A stretch of DNA of 63,450 nt from Flavobacterium sp. (GTDB lineage: Bacteria; Bacteroidota; Bacteroidia; Flavobacteriales; Flavobacteriaceae). Both the position numbers and the translations under genes were made by a program. The notes under the pieces were generated by a model. The model was not told the DNA's origin and did not search any database. It saw only the letters and a list, made by a program, of their open reading frames with translations. The stretch is from the NCBI RefSeq assembly GCF_013822155.1, contig NZ_PNJW01000014.1, forward strand, positions 1 to 63,450, written 5' to 3'. Within the stretch, counting starts at the first letter, position 1. Each line of letters opens with the position of its first letter. Shown here piece after piece: positions 52,142-61,945 of this stretch.

Positions 52142-52726
52142 TTAGAATTTAACTTCCGGTGCTTTTTCAGAACCCGGCTCTGCATCGAAATATGGTTTTT
52201 CTTTATATTTTCCTAAGAATAAATTGTTTGGAAATTTTAAAATATGATTATTGTAAAATTCAACAGATTCATTAAAACGTACTCTGGCTGTTTGAATTGT
52301 ATTTTCAGTACTTGCCAATTCATCTTGTAATTTTAAGAAATTTTGATTGGCTTTCAGTTCAGGATAAGCTTCAACAGTAACTAACAGTCTTGACAAAGCA
52401 GAAGAAACGCCGCTTTGAGCTTTGTTAAATTCGGCTAATTGCTCTGAAGTTACGTTAGTAGGGTCAATAGTAGTTTGTGTAGCTCTTGCTCTTGCAGAAA
52501 TAACGGCTTCAAGAGTACTTTTTTCAAAATCGGCAGCTCCTTTTACCGTGTTTACTAAATTGCCAATCAAATCACTTCTTCTTTGGTAAGAGGTTTGAAC
52601 ATCTCCCCAAGATTTATTGACCGCTTGGCTTTTAGTGATTGCTGTATTTTGAATTCCAACTACATAGAATCCAATAATGAATATTAATCCAATAATAATA
52701 CCTACGGGAATTAACCATTTTCTCAT
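52142..52726 (-). CDS. lemA: LemA family protein
   Basis: 194 residues. One N-terminal membrane anchor (~6-24) is followed by the LemA helical domain (QAVNKSWGDVQTSYQRRSDLIGNLVNTVKGAADFEKSTLEAVISARARAT..., RLLVTVEAYPELKANQNFLKLQDELASTENTIQTARVRFNESVEFYNNHI). Normal length. First of the LemA-TPM-TPM operon, a common bacterial arrangement of unclear physiology. Confidence 0.93.
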   Translation of the reverse strand: MRKWLIPVGIIIGLIFIIGFYVVGIQNTAITKSQAVNKSWGDVQTSYQRRSDLIGNLVNTVKGAADFEKSTLEAVISARARATQTTIDPTNVTSEQLAEFNKAQSGVSSALSRLLVTVEAYPELKANQNFLKLQDELASTENTIQTARVRFNESVEFYNNHILKFPNNLFLGKYKEKPYFDAEPGSEKAPEVKF

Positions 52727-52806
52727 AATTTCTGTTTTTTAATTTATATATTAGTCTATTGAGTGAGCAATGTGTTACATTAGTTTTTATTTTTGCCTAT
52801 TGCCAT

Positions 52807-53139
52807 TTACATCTCTCCTTTGATTTGCTGCAATTGTTCTTTAATTCCTTCTAATTTTGAAATTATTTCATACTTGTCTAAGGTTTTTTTTTGACCTTCT
52901 TTCAAATGCGTTTTGGCTCCTTCCAAAGTAAAACCCCGTTCTTTAACCAAATGATAAATTAACTGAAGGTTCTTCACATCTTCTTGCGAAAACATTCGAT
53001 TTCCTTTGGCATTTTTTTTTGGTTTGAGGATATCAAATTCTTTATCCCAAAAACGAACCAGAGAAGCATTTACGCCAAATGCATCGGCTATTTCTCCAAT
53101 ACTGAAATATAATTTGTCTTTAGAAAGTTCAATTTGCAT
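52807..53139 (-). CDS. MerR family transcriptional regulator
   Basis: 110 residues. The MerR HTH is at ~10-78 (YFSIGEIADAFGVNASLVRFWDKEFDILKPKKNAKGNRMFSQEDVKNLQLIYHLVKERGFTLEGAKTHL), followed by a short coiled coil (KYEIISKLEGIKEQLQQIKGEM). No effector domain or metal-binding Cys is present, so it is a minimal MerR. It lies 63 nt after the M23 peptidase gene on the same strand and probably forms a unit with it. Target unknown. Confidence 0.88.
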   Translation of the reverse strand: MQIELSKDKLYFSIGEIADAFGVNASLVRFWDKEFDILKPKKNAKGNRMFSQEDVKNLQLIYHLVKERGFTLEGAKTHLKEGQKKTLDKYEIISKLEGIKEQLQQIKGEM

Positions 53140-53202
53140 CGTTTTTATTTTTTTAAATTCTATTCTGCTACTAAGATAAACAAAATAACCTTTATTTAAA
53201 CC

Positions 53203-54183
53203 TTAGTCAAGAGCTTGATTTTCCTGATTAGCAATTTTTGAAATAGCAATATATTCAGCTGCTGAAATGCTTCCGTAATAAAAATTAATCGGATTAATTG
53301 GTTCCCCGTCTTTGTGCACTTCATAATGTAAATGGGGAGCTTCGCTTCGGCCGGTACTACCTACATAGCCAATTATATCTCCTCGTTTTACTTTTTGACC
53401 GGCTCTCACTTTATATTTGCTTAAATGGGCATAGTAAGTGGTGTATCCAAAACCGTGTTTGATAACTAATAAATTTCCATACCCAGACAAAGTATTATCA
53501 GACTTTTCGACAACTCCATCGCCGGTAGCAAAAACCGGTGTGCCTGTTTTGGCGGTGAAATCCATTCCATAATGCATTTTTCTGATTTTCGTGAAAGGGT
53601 CATTCCTAGTTCCAAATCCGGAGGCCATTCGGGTTAAATCTTCATTTTTAACAGGTTGAATTGCCGGAATAGCGGCTAACAGTTTTTCTTTTCCTTTTGC
53701 TAAAGATAAAATTTCATCCAATGATTTGGATTGAATGGCTAATTGTTTGGAAATAATATCTACCCGTTTAGTGGTGTTTATAACCAATTCAGAATTATCA
53801 AATCCTTCCAATTCTTTGTAGCGATTAACTCCACCAAAACCTGCTTTTCGTTGCTCGGTTGGAATAGGAGAAGAGTTAAAATAAACGCGATATAAATTGT
53901 TATCACGGTCTTCTAAACTAACTAAAACTTCATCCAATTGATCCATTTTTTTGTTTAAAAGGGCATACTGAAGTTTTAAATTCTCAATTTCCCGAGCCTG
54001 TAAACGGTCTTTTGGCGTTTCAAAGTAAGGCGTGTTCAATAAAATGACAAAACATAAAAATCCAAATAAAGCTGAAGAAACCAGAAACAATGCCACATAA
54101 CCAAACTTCCTCCCTTTTTTAGGGCTGATTTTTTTATAAGCTAAACTTTCGGTATCGTAATAATACTTTACTTTCTTCGACAT
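53203..54183 (-). CDS. M23 family peptidoglycan metallopeptidase
   Basis: 326 residues. One N-terminal membrane span (~27-50) is followed by a coiled-coil part (60-90 and 130-165) and a LytM/M23 domain (~190-300). The zinc site reads H204-x-x-x-D208 in MHYGMDF and H284-x-H286 in PHLHYEV, so it should be an active endopeptidase. It should cut peptidoglycan cross-links in the periplasm. It is divergent from alaS and followed by the MerR gene. Confidence 0.92.
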   Translation of the reverse strand: MSKKVKYYYDTESLAYKKISPKKGRKFGYVALFLVSSALFGFLCFVILLNTPYFETPKDRLQAREIENLKLQYALLNKKMDQLDEVLVSLEDRDNNLYRVYFNSSPIPTEQRKAGFGGVNRYKELEGFDNSELVINTTKRVDIISKQLAIQSKSLDEILSLAKGKEKLLAAIPAIQPVKNEDLTRMASGFGTRNDPFTKIRKMHYGMDFTAKTGTPVFATGDGVVEKSDNTLSGYGNLLVIKHGFGYTTYYAHLSKYKVRAGQKVKRGDIIGYVGSTGRSEAPHLHYEVHKDGEPINPINFYYGSISAAEYIAISKIANQENQALD

Positions 54184-54413
54184 TTCTTAAATTATACTAT
54201 TTTTGTGCTTTCAAAAGGATTAGACGAACAAATTTATGAAATGTTTCATTCTAAAGCTAATTTAATTTGACCTCCAAGTTAATATTAGTACTGAAAAATA
54301 AATGAATTTTAACTGTTTAAAATCTGAGAAAATAATAAAATTAAAATAAACTTTGAAACTTTATAACTTGGTTCCATGATGGCACTAAGAAGTAAATTCA
54401 AAAATCAAATACA

Positions 54414-57062
54414 ATGAAATCACAAGATATCCGCAAGCAGTTTCTGCAATTTTTTGAAAGTAAAGGGCATTTAATAGTTCCTTCAGCTCCCATTGTTCTA
54501 AAAGACGATCCAACGTTGATGTTTAATAACTCAGGGATGGCTCAGTTTAAAGAGTATTTTTTAGGAAATGCAGTGCCAAAAAGCAAACGAATTGCAGATA
54601 CTCAAAAATGTTTACGGGTTTCCGGAAAACACAATGATTTGGAAGATGTTGGTTTTGATACCTATCACCATACCATGTTTGAAATGTTGGGAAACTGGTC
54701 TTTTGGCGATTATTTCAAAAAAGAAGCCATTGCTTGGGCTTGGGAGTTTTTGACTGAAGTTTTAAAATTAGACAAAGACCGATTATATGTTTCCGTGTTT
54801 GAAGGAAATCCACTAGAGAATGTACCATTTGATCAGGAAGCTTTTGATTTATGGAAACAATACGTTGCGGAAGATTGTATTATCTTAGGAAATAAAAAAG
54901 ATAATTTTTGGGAAATGGGCGACCAAGGACCATGCGGTCCATGTTCAGAAATTCATATTGATTTACGTTCAAATGAGGAAAGAGCTAAAGTTTCCGGAAA
55001 GAGTTTAGTGAACAATGACCATCCGCAAGTGGTGGAAATTTGGAACAACGTTTTCATGGAATTCAATCGTAAAGCCGATGGAAGTTTAGAAAAGCTTCCG
55101 GCTCAACACGTGGATACCGGTATGGGATTTGAACGATTATGTATGGCGATGCAAGGTGTACAATCTAATTATGATACCGATGTTTTTACGCCAATTATTA
55201 GAGAAATTGAGACCATTACTGGTACAAAATATATTCCACTCAGTGGAGCTGAAGGAAGAATTGCTTCTGCTGAGGAAGAAAAAATCAATATTGCCATTCG
55301 CGTTGTAGCAGACCATGTACGGGCTGTCGCATTTGCCATTGCCGATGGACAATTGCCTTCTAACACCGGGGCAGGTTATGTTATTCGTAGAATTTTGCGA
55401 AGAGCCATTCGGTACGGATTTACTTTTTTAGGAACTAAAGAACCTTTTATTTATAAATTAGTGGAAACACTAAGTGATCAAATGGGTGAATTTTTCCCTG
55501 AAATAAAAGCACAAAAGTTATTATGTGCCAATGTGATTAGAGAGGAAGAAGCTTCGTTTTTAAGAACGTTAGACCAAGGACTCGTTTTATTGGATTCTAT
55601 CATTTCCAATACAACGGGAACTATTGTCTCCGGGAAAAAAGCATTCGATTTGTTTGATACATTTGGCTTTCCAATTGATTTAACAGCCTTGATTCTTCGC
55701 GAAAAAGGATTTACGCTTGACGAAGAAGCCTTCAATTCAGAACTAAAAAAGCAAAAAGAGCGTTCACGTGCAGCTTCACAAGTAAAAGCGGGAGATTGGC
55801 AAATTTTGGTTGAGGATGCTCAAGAAGAATTTATTGGCTATGATAATTTAGAAGGGTTAGTAAAAATTACACGTTACAGAAAAGTAGACAGTGCCAAAGA
55901 CGGTGAAGTTTTTCAACTGGTATTTAATTATACCCCTTTTTATCCTGAAGGCGGAGGTCAAGTGGGCGACAGAGGAGCCATAGAATCACCGGATGGAGAT
56001 GTTATATATGTTATTGATACTAAAAAAGAAAGTAACCTCATTATTCATTATACGAAAAGTCTGCCTAAGGATTTATCAGCTACTTTTAAAGCTTTAGTTG
56101 GGCAAAATTTACGTTCTAGAACGGAGGCAAACCATTCTGCAACGCATTTGCTTCATCAAGCCTTACGGTCTATTTTAGGGACTCATGTGGAACAAAAAGG
56201 TTCGATGGTTAACGAACATAATTTGCGATTTGATTTTTCACATTTTTCGAAAGTAACCTCGGAAGAATTAGTAGAAATTGAACAGTTCGTTAATGCTCGA
56301 ATTCGTGAAAATTTAGATTTAGTTGAAAAACGTTCCATGACTTATCAAGCGGCAATAGAAGAAGGAGCTATCGCTTTATTTGGCGAAAAATATTCAGATG
56401 TAGTTCGAGCCATTCGTTTTGGAGAATCGATGGAACTTTGTGGTGGAACTCATGTGAAAAATACCGCTGATATTTGGTATTTTAAAATAATATCAGAAGG
56501 AGCTGTGGCTGCCGGAATTCGTCGTATTGAAGCAATTACAAATAGTGCCGTAAAAGACTATTTTTTAAATCAATCAGAAATTGTTAACGAAATCAAATCG
56601 GTTTTAAAAAATGCTCAGGATCCTGTAAAATCAATTGTGACTTTGCAAGATGAAAACTCGAAATTAAAGAAACAAATAGAACTTTTACTTCGTGAAAAAG
56701 CGAAGAATCTAAAAGGTGAATTAGCAACAGCTTTGCAAGAAATCAACGGAATTAAATTTTTAGCCACACAAGTTGATTTAAATGCAGAAGGAGCAAAAGA
56801 GTTAGCTTATGAATTAGGGAATTTAGGAGATAATTTATTTTTAGTTTTGGCTACTGCTGAAGACGACAAACCCATGTTAACCTGCTATATTTCGAAAGAA
56901 TTGGTAGCATCTAAAAGCCTAAATGCGGGACAAGTAGTTCGTGAATTAGGAAAATACATCCAAGGAGGTGGCGGTGGCCAGCCATTTTTTGCAACAGCGG
57001 GCGGAAAAAATGTAAAAGGAATTAAAGAAGCTTTGGAAAAAGCAAAAGACTATTTGAACTAA
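54414..57062 (+). CDS. alaS: Alanyl-tRNA synthetase
   Basis: 882 residues, normal length. It charges tRNA-Ala. The catalytic N-terminal domain shows [34 protein letters not shown] and [17 protein letters not shown] motifs; the editing domain has the zinc residues in HSATHLLH and CGGTHVKNT. The C-terminal Gly-rich [16 protein letters not shown] is also present. Its stop is 6 nt before the GSCFA gene, so the two are co-transcribed. Confidence 0.97.
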   Translation: MKSQDIRKQFLQFFESKGHLIVPSAPIVLKDDPTLMFNNSGMAQFKEYFLGNAVPKSKRIADTQKCLRVSGKHNDLEDVGFDTYHHTMFEMLGNWSFGDYFKKEAIAWAWEFLTEVLKLDKDRLYVSVFEGNPLENVPFDQEAFDLWKQYVAEDCIILGNKKDNFWEMGDQGPCGPCSEIHIDLRSNEERAKVSGKSLVNNDHPQVVEIWNNVFMEFNRKADGSLEKLPAQHVDTGMGFERLCMAMQGVQSNYDTDVFTPIIREIETITGTKYIPLSGAEGRIASAEEEKINIAIRVVADHVRAVAFAIADGQLPSNTGAGYVIRRILRRAIRYGFTFLGTKEPFIYKLVETLSDQMGEFFPEIKAQKLLCANVIREEEASFLRTLDQGLVLLDSIISNTTGTIVSGKKAFDLFDTFGFPIDLTALILREKGFTLDEEAFNSELKKQKERSRAASQVKAGDWQILVEDAQEEFIGYDNLEGLVKITRYRKVDSAKDGEVFQLVFNYTPFYPEGGGQVGDRGAIESPDGDVIYVIDTKKESNLIIHYTKSLPKDLSATFKALVGQNLRSRTEANHSATHLLHQALRSILGTHVEQKGSMVNEHNLRFDFSHFSKVTSEELVEIEQFVNARIRENLDLVEKRSMTYQAAIEEGAIALFGEKYSDVVRAIRFGESMELCGGTHVKNTADIWYFKIISEGAVAAGIRRIEAITNSAVKDYFLNQSEIVNEIKSVLKNAQDPVKSIVTLQDENSKLKKQIELLLREKAKNLKGELATALQEINGIKFLATQVDLNAEGAKELAYELGNLGDNLFLVLATAEDDKPMLTCYISKELVASKSLNAGQVVRELGKYIQGGGGGQPFFATAGGKNVKGIKEALEKAKDYLN

Positions 57063-57068
57063 TTTTTA

Positions 57069-58034
57069 ATGAACTTCAGAACTCAAATCACTATACCTAA
57101 AACAAATCATCCCATCGATTATAATTCGAAGGTGATTTCGATTGGATCGTGTTTTGCTGCAACGATTAGTACTAAATTAGAATATTTCAAATTTCAACAA
57201 TACGGCAACCCGTTTGGAATATTGTTTCAACCCAATGCCATCGAGAATTTATTGACCAGGGCAGTTGAGAATAGATTATTTACCGAGGATGATTTAGTTT
57301 TTGAAAATGAACTTTGGCATTGCCTGGAAGTACATTCTGAACTCAGTAACTCCGATCAAGGGGACATGTTGATTAATTTAAATGGAATTTTGACGTTTTT
57401 GTGTGGCCAACTTCAATCAGCGACGCATTTGGTTATTACGTTTGGTACGGCTTGGACCTATCGTTTTTTAGAAACTCAAAAGAGAGTAGCAAACTGTCAT
57501 AAAATACCACAAACTAAGTTTTCAAAGGAAATTCTTTCTGTTGAGGAGATAGTAACATCCCTTCAAAATATTCATAGCCTTTTAAAAAGATTTAATGCAG
57601 ACTTAAATTTTATTTATTCGATTTCTCCCGTGCGACATTTAAAAGATGGCTTTGTAGAAAACCAACAAAGTAAAGCTCATTTAATAGCTGCTTTACATCA
57701 ATTTATCAGTCATTTGAACGTTGTGGAACAAAAAAAAGTGCACTATTTCCCGGCTTATGAAATCATGATGGATGATTTAAGAGATTATCGTTTTTACACG
57801 GAGGATATGCTTCATCCAAATGAGACCGCCATTCAGTATATATGGGGAATTTTTATGGAAACTCATATCTCCTATCACGCTTTCCCAATCATGAATGAAT
57901 TGGATAGTATTCAAAAAGGATTAGCCCATCGACCTTTTAATCCAACTACACAACAGCATCAACTTTTTGTTCAAAAACTACACGAACGGATTGAGCAATT
58001 GCAAGCAAAGCATCCTTTTTTGGGCCTTTTTTAA
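57069..58034 (+). CDS. GSCFA domain protein
   Basis: 321 residues, cytoplasmic. The name-giving motif GSCFA is in VISIGSCFAATISTKLEYFKFQQYGNPFGILFQP near 24-57. Later conserved parts are VITFGTAWTYRF, YSISPVRHLKDG and TEDMLHPNETAIQYIW. The order of a Gly-Ser near the start, G-T in the middle and D-x-x-H-P near the end resembles SGNH hydrolases, though here the Ser is followed by Cys. Function unknown. It follows alaS by 6 nt. Confidence 0.85.
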   Translation: MNFRTQITIPKTNHPIDYNSKVISIGSCFAATISTKLEYFKFQQYGNPFGILFQPNAIENLLTRAVENRLFTEDDLVFENELWHCLEVHSELSNSDQGDMLINLNGILTFLCGQLQSATHLVITFGTAWTYRFLETQKRVANCHKIPQTKFSKEILSVEEIVTSLQNIHSLLKRFNADLNFIYSISPVRHLKDGFVENQQSKAHLIAALHQFISHLNVVEQKKVHYFPAYEIMMDDLRDYRFYTEDMLHPNETAIQYIWGIFMETHISYHAFPIMNELDSIQKGLAHRPFNPTTQQHQLFVQKLHERIEQLQAKHPFLGLF

Positions 58035-58085
58035 AATCATAATTAGTTTCATTTTTCAATTCTTATTCTGTTTTTCAAAATAGGG

Positions 58086-58127
58086 CAAATGCCGTATGGT
58101 TTGAAATTATAAAATAATTCAATTTTG
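58086..58127 (+). promoter_or_regulatory. Palindrome-activated promoter, site 1
   Basis: A near-perfect 18-bp palindrome (ATAGGGCA-AA-TGCCGTAT, 58080-58097, 7 of 8 pairs) is followed after exactly 22 bp by CAATTTTG (58120-58127), a -7 box variant, 25 nt before the start at 58153. The palindrome centre lies about 43 bp before the likely transcription start, the class II activator position. The same layout recurs at 61869-61916 and 63086-63133. Confidence 0.7.
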
Positions 58128-58152
58128 GTCATTATTAGTAACACAATAAATC

Positions 58153-58533
58153 ATGACTAAAAAATTGACTTTTATTAAAGCGATAATTATAACATTCTTA
58201 CTTCTGAATGTTTATTCTGTGGCAGCTCAAAAACCGGTTTTAACGGATGAAGAAGTTGTTATAGAAACGGTAACAAAAGAAATTGATGATGTTTTTGTTT
58301 CCAAAGAATTTCTAAACAAGAAAAACAAAAAATTTACTGACATTAAAGGAACTATGGTGGTCGATATCGGCATTGTTCAAAACGGAAAAGTTTCCTCCTT
58401 TTTCAAAGTAGAAAGCGATATTAAAGACATCGATTTCATAAACTTTATGTCAGACTATATCTTGAATCACAAATTCAATTTCAAACTTCAAAAGCAACAG
58501 CGATATAAGATTCGCTATACCATAACATTTTAA
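58153..58533 (+). CDS. Secreted TonB_C-like protein
   Basis: 126 residues. A signal peptide ends at VAAQ (~25). The C-terminal half (GTMVVDIGIVQNGKVSSFFKVESDIKDIDFINFMSDYILNHKFNFKLQKQQRYKIRYTITF) has the strand-helix-strand pattern and the final basic IRYTITF typical of TonB_C-like domains, but without a membrane anchor or Pro-rich linker. It is first gene of a unit with the PQQ-propeller gene (25 nt). Role unknown. Confidence 0.65.
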   Translation: MTKKLTFIKAIIITFLLLNVYSVAAQKPVLTDEEVVIETVTKEIDDVFVSKEFLNKKNKKFTDIKGTMVVDIGIVQNGKVSSFFKVESDIKDIDFINFMSDYILNHKFNFKLQKQQRYKIRYTITF

Positions 58534-58558
58534 AAAAACTAACTAAAAATTATACAAA

Positions 58559-60376
58559 ATGAAGAGAATTACACTATTGATGTTAACCATCTCTATGATG
58601 ATGACATTACCAACTTCGGCACAATTAGGAAAACTGGTTGACAAAGTAAAAGGAACCGGAAAAACAGCCGGAAAAAAATCAGGAATTTTCACAACGGTTT
58701 GGGAAGCTGAATTTGAAAATAAAGCAGACCGTTTGGCGGTTAGTAACGGTGATGGCTCCTATGTCATTGGTACAGACGACAATTCTGCTACGGTTTTAGA
58801 TGCCAATGGAAAATTAGTTTGGAGCGGAGATTATAAGAAAATAACCACTAATAAAACGAACAAATGTGAATACCAATATACTATTTGGAAGAAAAATGGG
58901 GGCTATCTTTTTCTATTTGATGAACGAAAATTAGGAACAGATTTAGTAGCAGTTATTGATATTCCAACCGGAAAAGAGTTATGGAATTCAGAAAAGTTCC
59001 AGAACTTAATTCCTAAAAGTGGACAAAGTGGCATTGAGGGTTCTGATCAAGGGGAATTAGAGACTGTAAAGTATATTGACGAATTAGATGCTTTTTTAAT
59101 TTCTCAAAAAGAATCTGTCATTTTAGTCAAAGCCGATACCGGAGAAAAAATTTGGGAAACGAATCGTTTCAAAGGAGCTGTGGGTAAATATATTTATGAT
59201 GCAAAACGCAACGAAATTATCATGGTAAATTTTAAACCAACGGCCTTAGGAGCTTTATTTGCAGGGTTTAAGAATCAATTAGTAAAAATAAATGCAGTTA
59301 ACGGAGACATTTTATGGGATGCTACTTTTTTAGGAACCATCGAAAAGGAATTAGTTACCAGAAGAGCCATTATTGATTTATGGATAAAAGGGGATAAAAT
59401 ATTTATGTATTTAGATGGTATTCAGGTTTTTAATATTAATAATGGACAAAAGTTATGGGAAGCAGTTTATGAGAATGATATGGCCGGTGGTGGCGGATTT
59501 ATGGGAGGCAACAAAGACAAGAAAATCTATCGCACAGTTGCAAATCCATTGTTTACAGAGGATGCCGTTTACATTGTGATGTTAGGAACCAGAGATCGCA
59601 CAAAATATGTAGAAAAACATGATTTAGAATCCGGTAAATTATTGTGGGCTTCTGAAAAAATAGCCGGAGCATTTTGTATGCCAAATATCTATAAAACCGG
59701 GAATAGAGTTTTGGTTCAAGTAGGAGGGAAAGTATTGGTTCAGGAATATAGAATGGAATCTAAAGCATCTCCCATGGGTGGGACTTATAAAGAAAGAGTA
59801 CCTTATATCTATTGGGATTATAAAGCACAAAAAAACAGTGTGCTAAGTTTAGACGATAAAACAGGAAGTACCGTTTGGCGTTCTGAAAAATTCGATAAGC
59901 GAATTACGGATTTAATTATAAAAGAAGATCAAAAAGTATTCGTGAGTGACGGTGATGAATTTTATGGATATGAAATTGAATCAGGAAAACAAATTTTCAC
60001 GACAAAACACAGTGATGCCAATGTGGGAAAAGTCACCGATGTTGTTGATTTCGGTGAAAGCGTAGTGTTGCTGTCTGAGAAAGGATTAGCGGCCTATTAC
60101 AAAGCAGACGGAAAAAAAGTGTATGCAACTGAAAAAATTAAAGGAGTTGACTTTTTCTATTGGATTGGAGAGAATTACTTCTTACGTGACCAACGAAACA
60201 GCAAAAACATTATTTACGGAATTGACATGACCAATGGAGAAGTCAAAGGTTCTGTTCAATCTAAAGGCAAAGGAGGTAGTCCAAAATTTGGTGATGGTAT
60301 TGATATTACCACTGACGGAGAGTATATTTTTGCTTTTAAAGGAAAAAAAGTAGAGAAAATAAAAGTGAATAACTAG
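58559..60376 (+). CDS. PQQ-like beta-propeller protein, secreted
   Basis: 605 residues. A signal peptide ends at TSAQ (~22). Repeated blades of the PQQ_2/quinoprotein type are visible as D..TG..IW.. units: DANGKLVWSGDYKK, DIPTGKELWNSEKF, KADTGEKIWETNRFKG, NAVNGDILWDATFLG, NINNGQKLWEAVYEN, DLESGKLLWASEKIAG, DDKTGSTVWRSEKFDKR, EIESGKQIFTTKHSD. Seven to eight blades are expected. No PQQ-binding enzyme signature is seen, so a scaffold or binding role is more likely. Follows the TonB_C-like gene. Confidence 0.85.
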   Translation: MKRITLLMLTISMMMTLPTSAQLGKLVDKVKGTGKTAGKKSGIFTTVWEAEFENKADRLAVSNGDGSYVIGTDDNSATVLDANGKLVWSGDYKKITTNKTNKCEYQYTIWKKNGGYLFLFDERKLGTDLVAVIDIPTGKELWNSEKFQNLIPKSGQSGIEGSDQGELETVKYIDELDAFLISQKESVILVKADTGEKIWETNRFKGAVGKYIYDAKRNEIIMVNFKPTALGALFAGFKNQLVKINAVNGDILWDATFLGTIEKELVTRRAIIDLWIKGDKIFMYLDGIQVFNINNGQKLWEAVYENDMAGGGGFMGGNKDKKIYRTVANPLFTEDAVYIVMLGTRDRTKYVEKHDLESGKLLWASEKIAGAFCMPNIYKTGNRVLVQVGGKVLVQEYRMESKASPMGGTYKERVPYIYWDYKAQKNSVLSLDDKTGSTVWRSEKFDKRITDLIIKEDQKVFVSDGDEFYGYEIESGKQIFTTKHSDANVGKVTDVVDFGESVVLLSEKGLAAYYKADGKKVYATEKIKGVDFFYWIGENYFLRDQRNSKNIIYGIDMTNGEVKGSVQSKGKGGSPKFGDGIDITTDGEYIFAFKGKKVEKIKVNN

Positions 60377-60397
60377 GTCAGGTTTAGTTTAATTGTG

Positions 60398-60427
60398 AAA
60401 GAGCTGTGATTGTATTGCAGCTCTTTT
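60398..60427 (+). terminator. Terminator after the beta-propeller gene
   Basis: AAAGAGCTG pairs with CAGCTCTTT and is followed by TT. It overlaps the GTG-start frame from 60406, which is why the next gene is started at 60442. Confidence 0.8.
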
Positions 60428-60441
60428 TAACTTCTGAAAAG

Positions 60442-61866
60442 ATGAAAAAAATTATTGTTTACTTAGCATTATCAGTTGCTTTTTCAGTTCATTCACAAGA
60501 AATACAATGGGCTTCTAAACTTATCAAATTTTCCTCTGATTTAGGTGGAAAACAAAATGGCATCAAACGTATTTTAGGGAAACCGGATGTTTTTCCGCAA
60601 GGGGGAAGTAGTCCAAATGCTTGGTCACCAAAAAATGCTTTGGATGGTAAAGAAGTCGTTGAAGTTGGATTTGAAAAACCTCAAACCATTAAACAAATTG
60701 CCATTTTTGAGAATTTAAATGCGGGTTGTGTCGTGAAGATTTCAGTTGATAACGGTTCCGGAAAATATGAAACCGTTTGGTCCAGAAAACCAAATTGGCA
60801 AACGCCGGTTTACAAGAGCACGTTTGCAGCAGACAGAAGTTATTATTTTGGCAGAAAACGCAGAAAAATTGAAAAAGCACCGGAAGTTAATTTAAATCCG
60901 GGAATTGAATATATTATTTTAGAGAAAGAAGTGGCTAATGGAAATGCACTTAAAATCGAATTTAATTTTGCCTTACTTCATGGTCAAAAACAAATTGATG
61001 CAATTGGGATTTCTAATTCAGCACTTCCAATTCAACCCACAATCAACGAAATATCATTTTTAGATAAAATTCAGGAAGTAGAAGTTATAACTTTAAAAGG
61101 ATTCTATCCGTCAAGTCCGGTTATTTCAACAGACGGAAAAAAATTAATATTCTCCTCCTTATCAGATGAAAAAGAGGAAGTGTTTATTTGTCAAAAAGGT
61201 CCGGATGGGAAATGGTCAAATCCTACCAAAGAAGAAGCATTGAGCCAAAATTCTTATTACAATTATATAGAACATTATGGAAATGATTTTATTTTAAAAG
61301 GAGGAATTGGTTATAACAAAGGAACCCAAGAATCAGGCTATGAAATTTTAAAACTACAAAGTGGACATTATCAATCACAAGGAGCTTTAAAAATTGCCGC
61401 TTATAACAATTATGATGAAACTTCTGAGGCTACAATTTCTTCAGACGGTACTATTTTAATTTTAGGAATAGAAACAGATTTTACTCATGGCGGTTCCGAT
61501 TTATATTTTTCAAAAAAGAAAGAAGATGGCACTTTCGGATTTCTTCAAAACATGGGTAAAATGATTAATTCTGCTGCCGATGAAGGAATGCCACAATTGC
61601 TTTCAGACAATAAAACTATTGTTTTCAGCAGTAATGGATTCAGTGGCTATGGTGAATATGATATTTATGTTTCTTACCGTTTGGACGAAACTTGGAAGAA
61701 TTGGTCTGAGCCTCAAAATCTGGGTAAAAAAATAAATTCAAATGATTTTGATGGGTTGCCTTTTTATGATGAAAGAGATGAAAAATTATATTTTATTCAA
61801 GCAATAGATGGTATACAATATTTAAAGCAGGTGACTATTCCAAAGTCAGATTTAATGAAAAGTTAA
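60442..61866 (+). CDS. Secreted discoidin-like and PD40-repeat protein
   Basis: About 474 residues from the ATG at 60442; the frame from 60406 begins at GTG inside the terminator. A signal peptide (MKKIIVYLALSVAFSVHSQ) is followed at ~20-190 by a galactose-binding-like (F5/8 type C) fold (WSPKNALDGKEVVEVGFEKPQTIKQIAIFENLNAGCVVKISVDNG). Then PD40/WD40-like repeats cover ~205-474 (STDGKKLIFSSLSDEKEEVFICQKGPDGKWSNP, DNKTIVFSSNGFSGYGEYDIYVSYR, YDERDEKLYFIQA). PD40 repeats are common next to OmpA-like partners in Bacteroidota; none is present here. Ligand unknown. Confidence 0.8.
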   Translation: MKKIIVYLALSVAFSVHSQEIQWASKLIKFSSDLGGKQNGIKRILGKPDVFPQGGSSPNAWSPKNALDGKEVVEVGFEKPQTIKQIAIFENLNAGCVVKISVDNGSGKYETVWSRKPNWQTPVYKSTFAADRSYYFGRKRRKIEKAPEVNLNPGIEYIILEKEVANGNALKIEFNFALLHGQKQIDAIGISNSALPIQPTINEISFLDKIQEVEVITLKGFYPSSPVISTDGKKLIFSSLSDEKEEVFICQKGPDGKWSNPTKEEALSQNSYYNYIEHYGNDFILKGGIGYNKGTQESGYEILKLQSGHYQSQGALKIAAYNNYDETSEATISSDGTILILGIETDFTHGGSDLYFSKKKEDGTFGFLQNMGKMINSAADEGMPQLLSDNKTIVFSSNGFSGYGEYDIYVSYRLDETWKNWSEPQNLGKKINSNDFDGLPFYDERDEKLYFIQAIDGIQYLKQVTIPKSDLMKS

Positions 61867-61868
61867 AA

Positions 61869-61916
61869 ATAGGGCATTTGTCGTATTGTATGAAAAAGCG
61901 ATACAATGCAATTTTG
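61869..61916 (+). promoter_or_regulatory. Palindrome-activated promoter, site 2
   Basis: ATAGGGCA-TT-TGTCGTAT (61869-61886, 6 of 8 pairs) is followed after exactly 22 bp by CAATTTTG (61909-61916), 29 nt before the start at 61946. Same layout as sites 1 and 3. Confidence 0.7.
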
Positions 61917-61945
61917 CTATACTAATCTTAAATAAAAGAATAATA

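Noticed and set aside
60406..60441. N-terminal extension of the PD40 protein frame
   Set aside because: It begins with GTG within the terminator at 60398-60427 and would bury the signal peptide.
61886..61945. N-terminal extension of the first DUF6252-like lipoprotein
   Set aside because: It begins with TTG and runs through the -7 box; the ATG at 61946 restores the lipoprotein signal.
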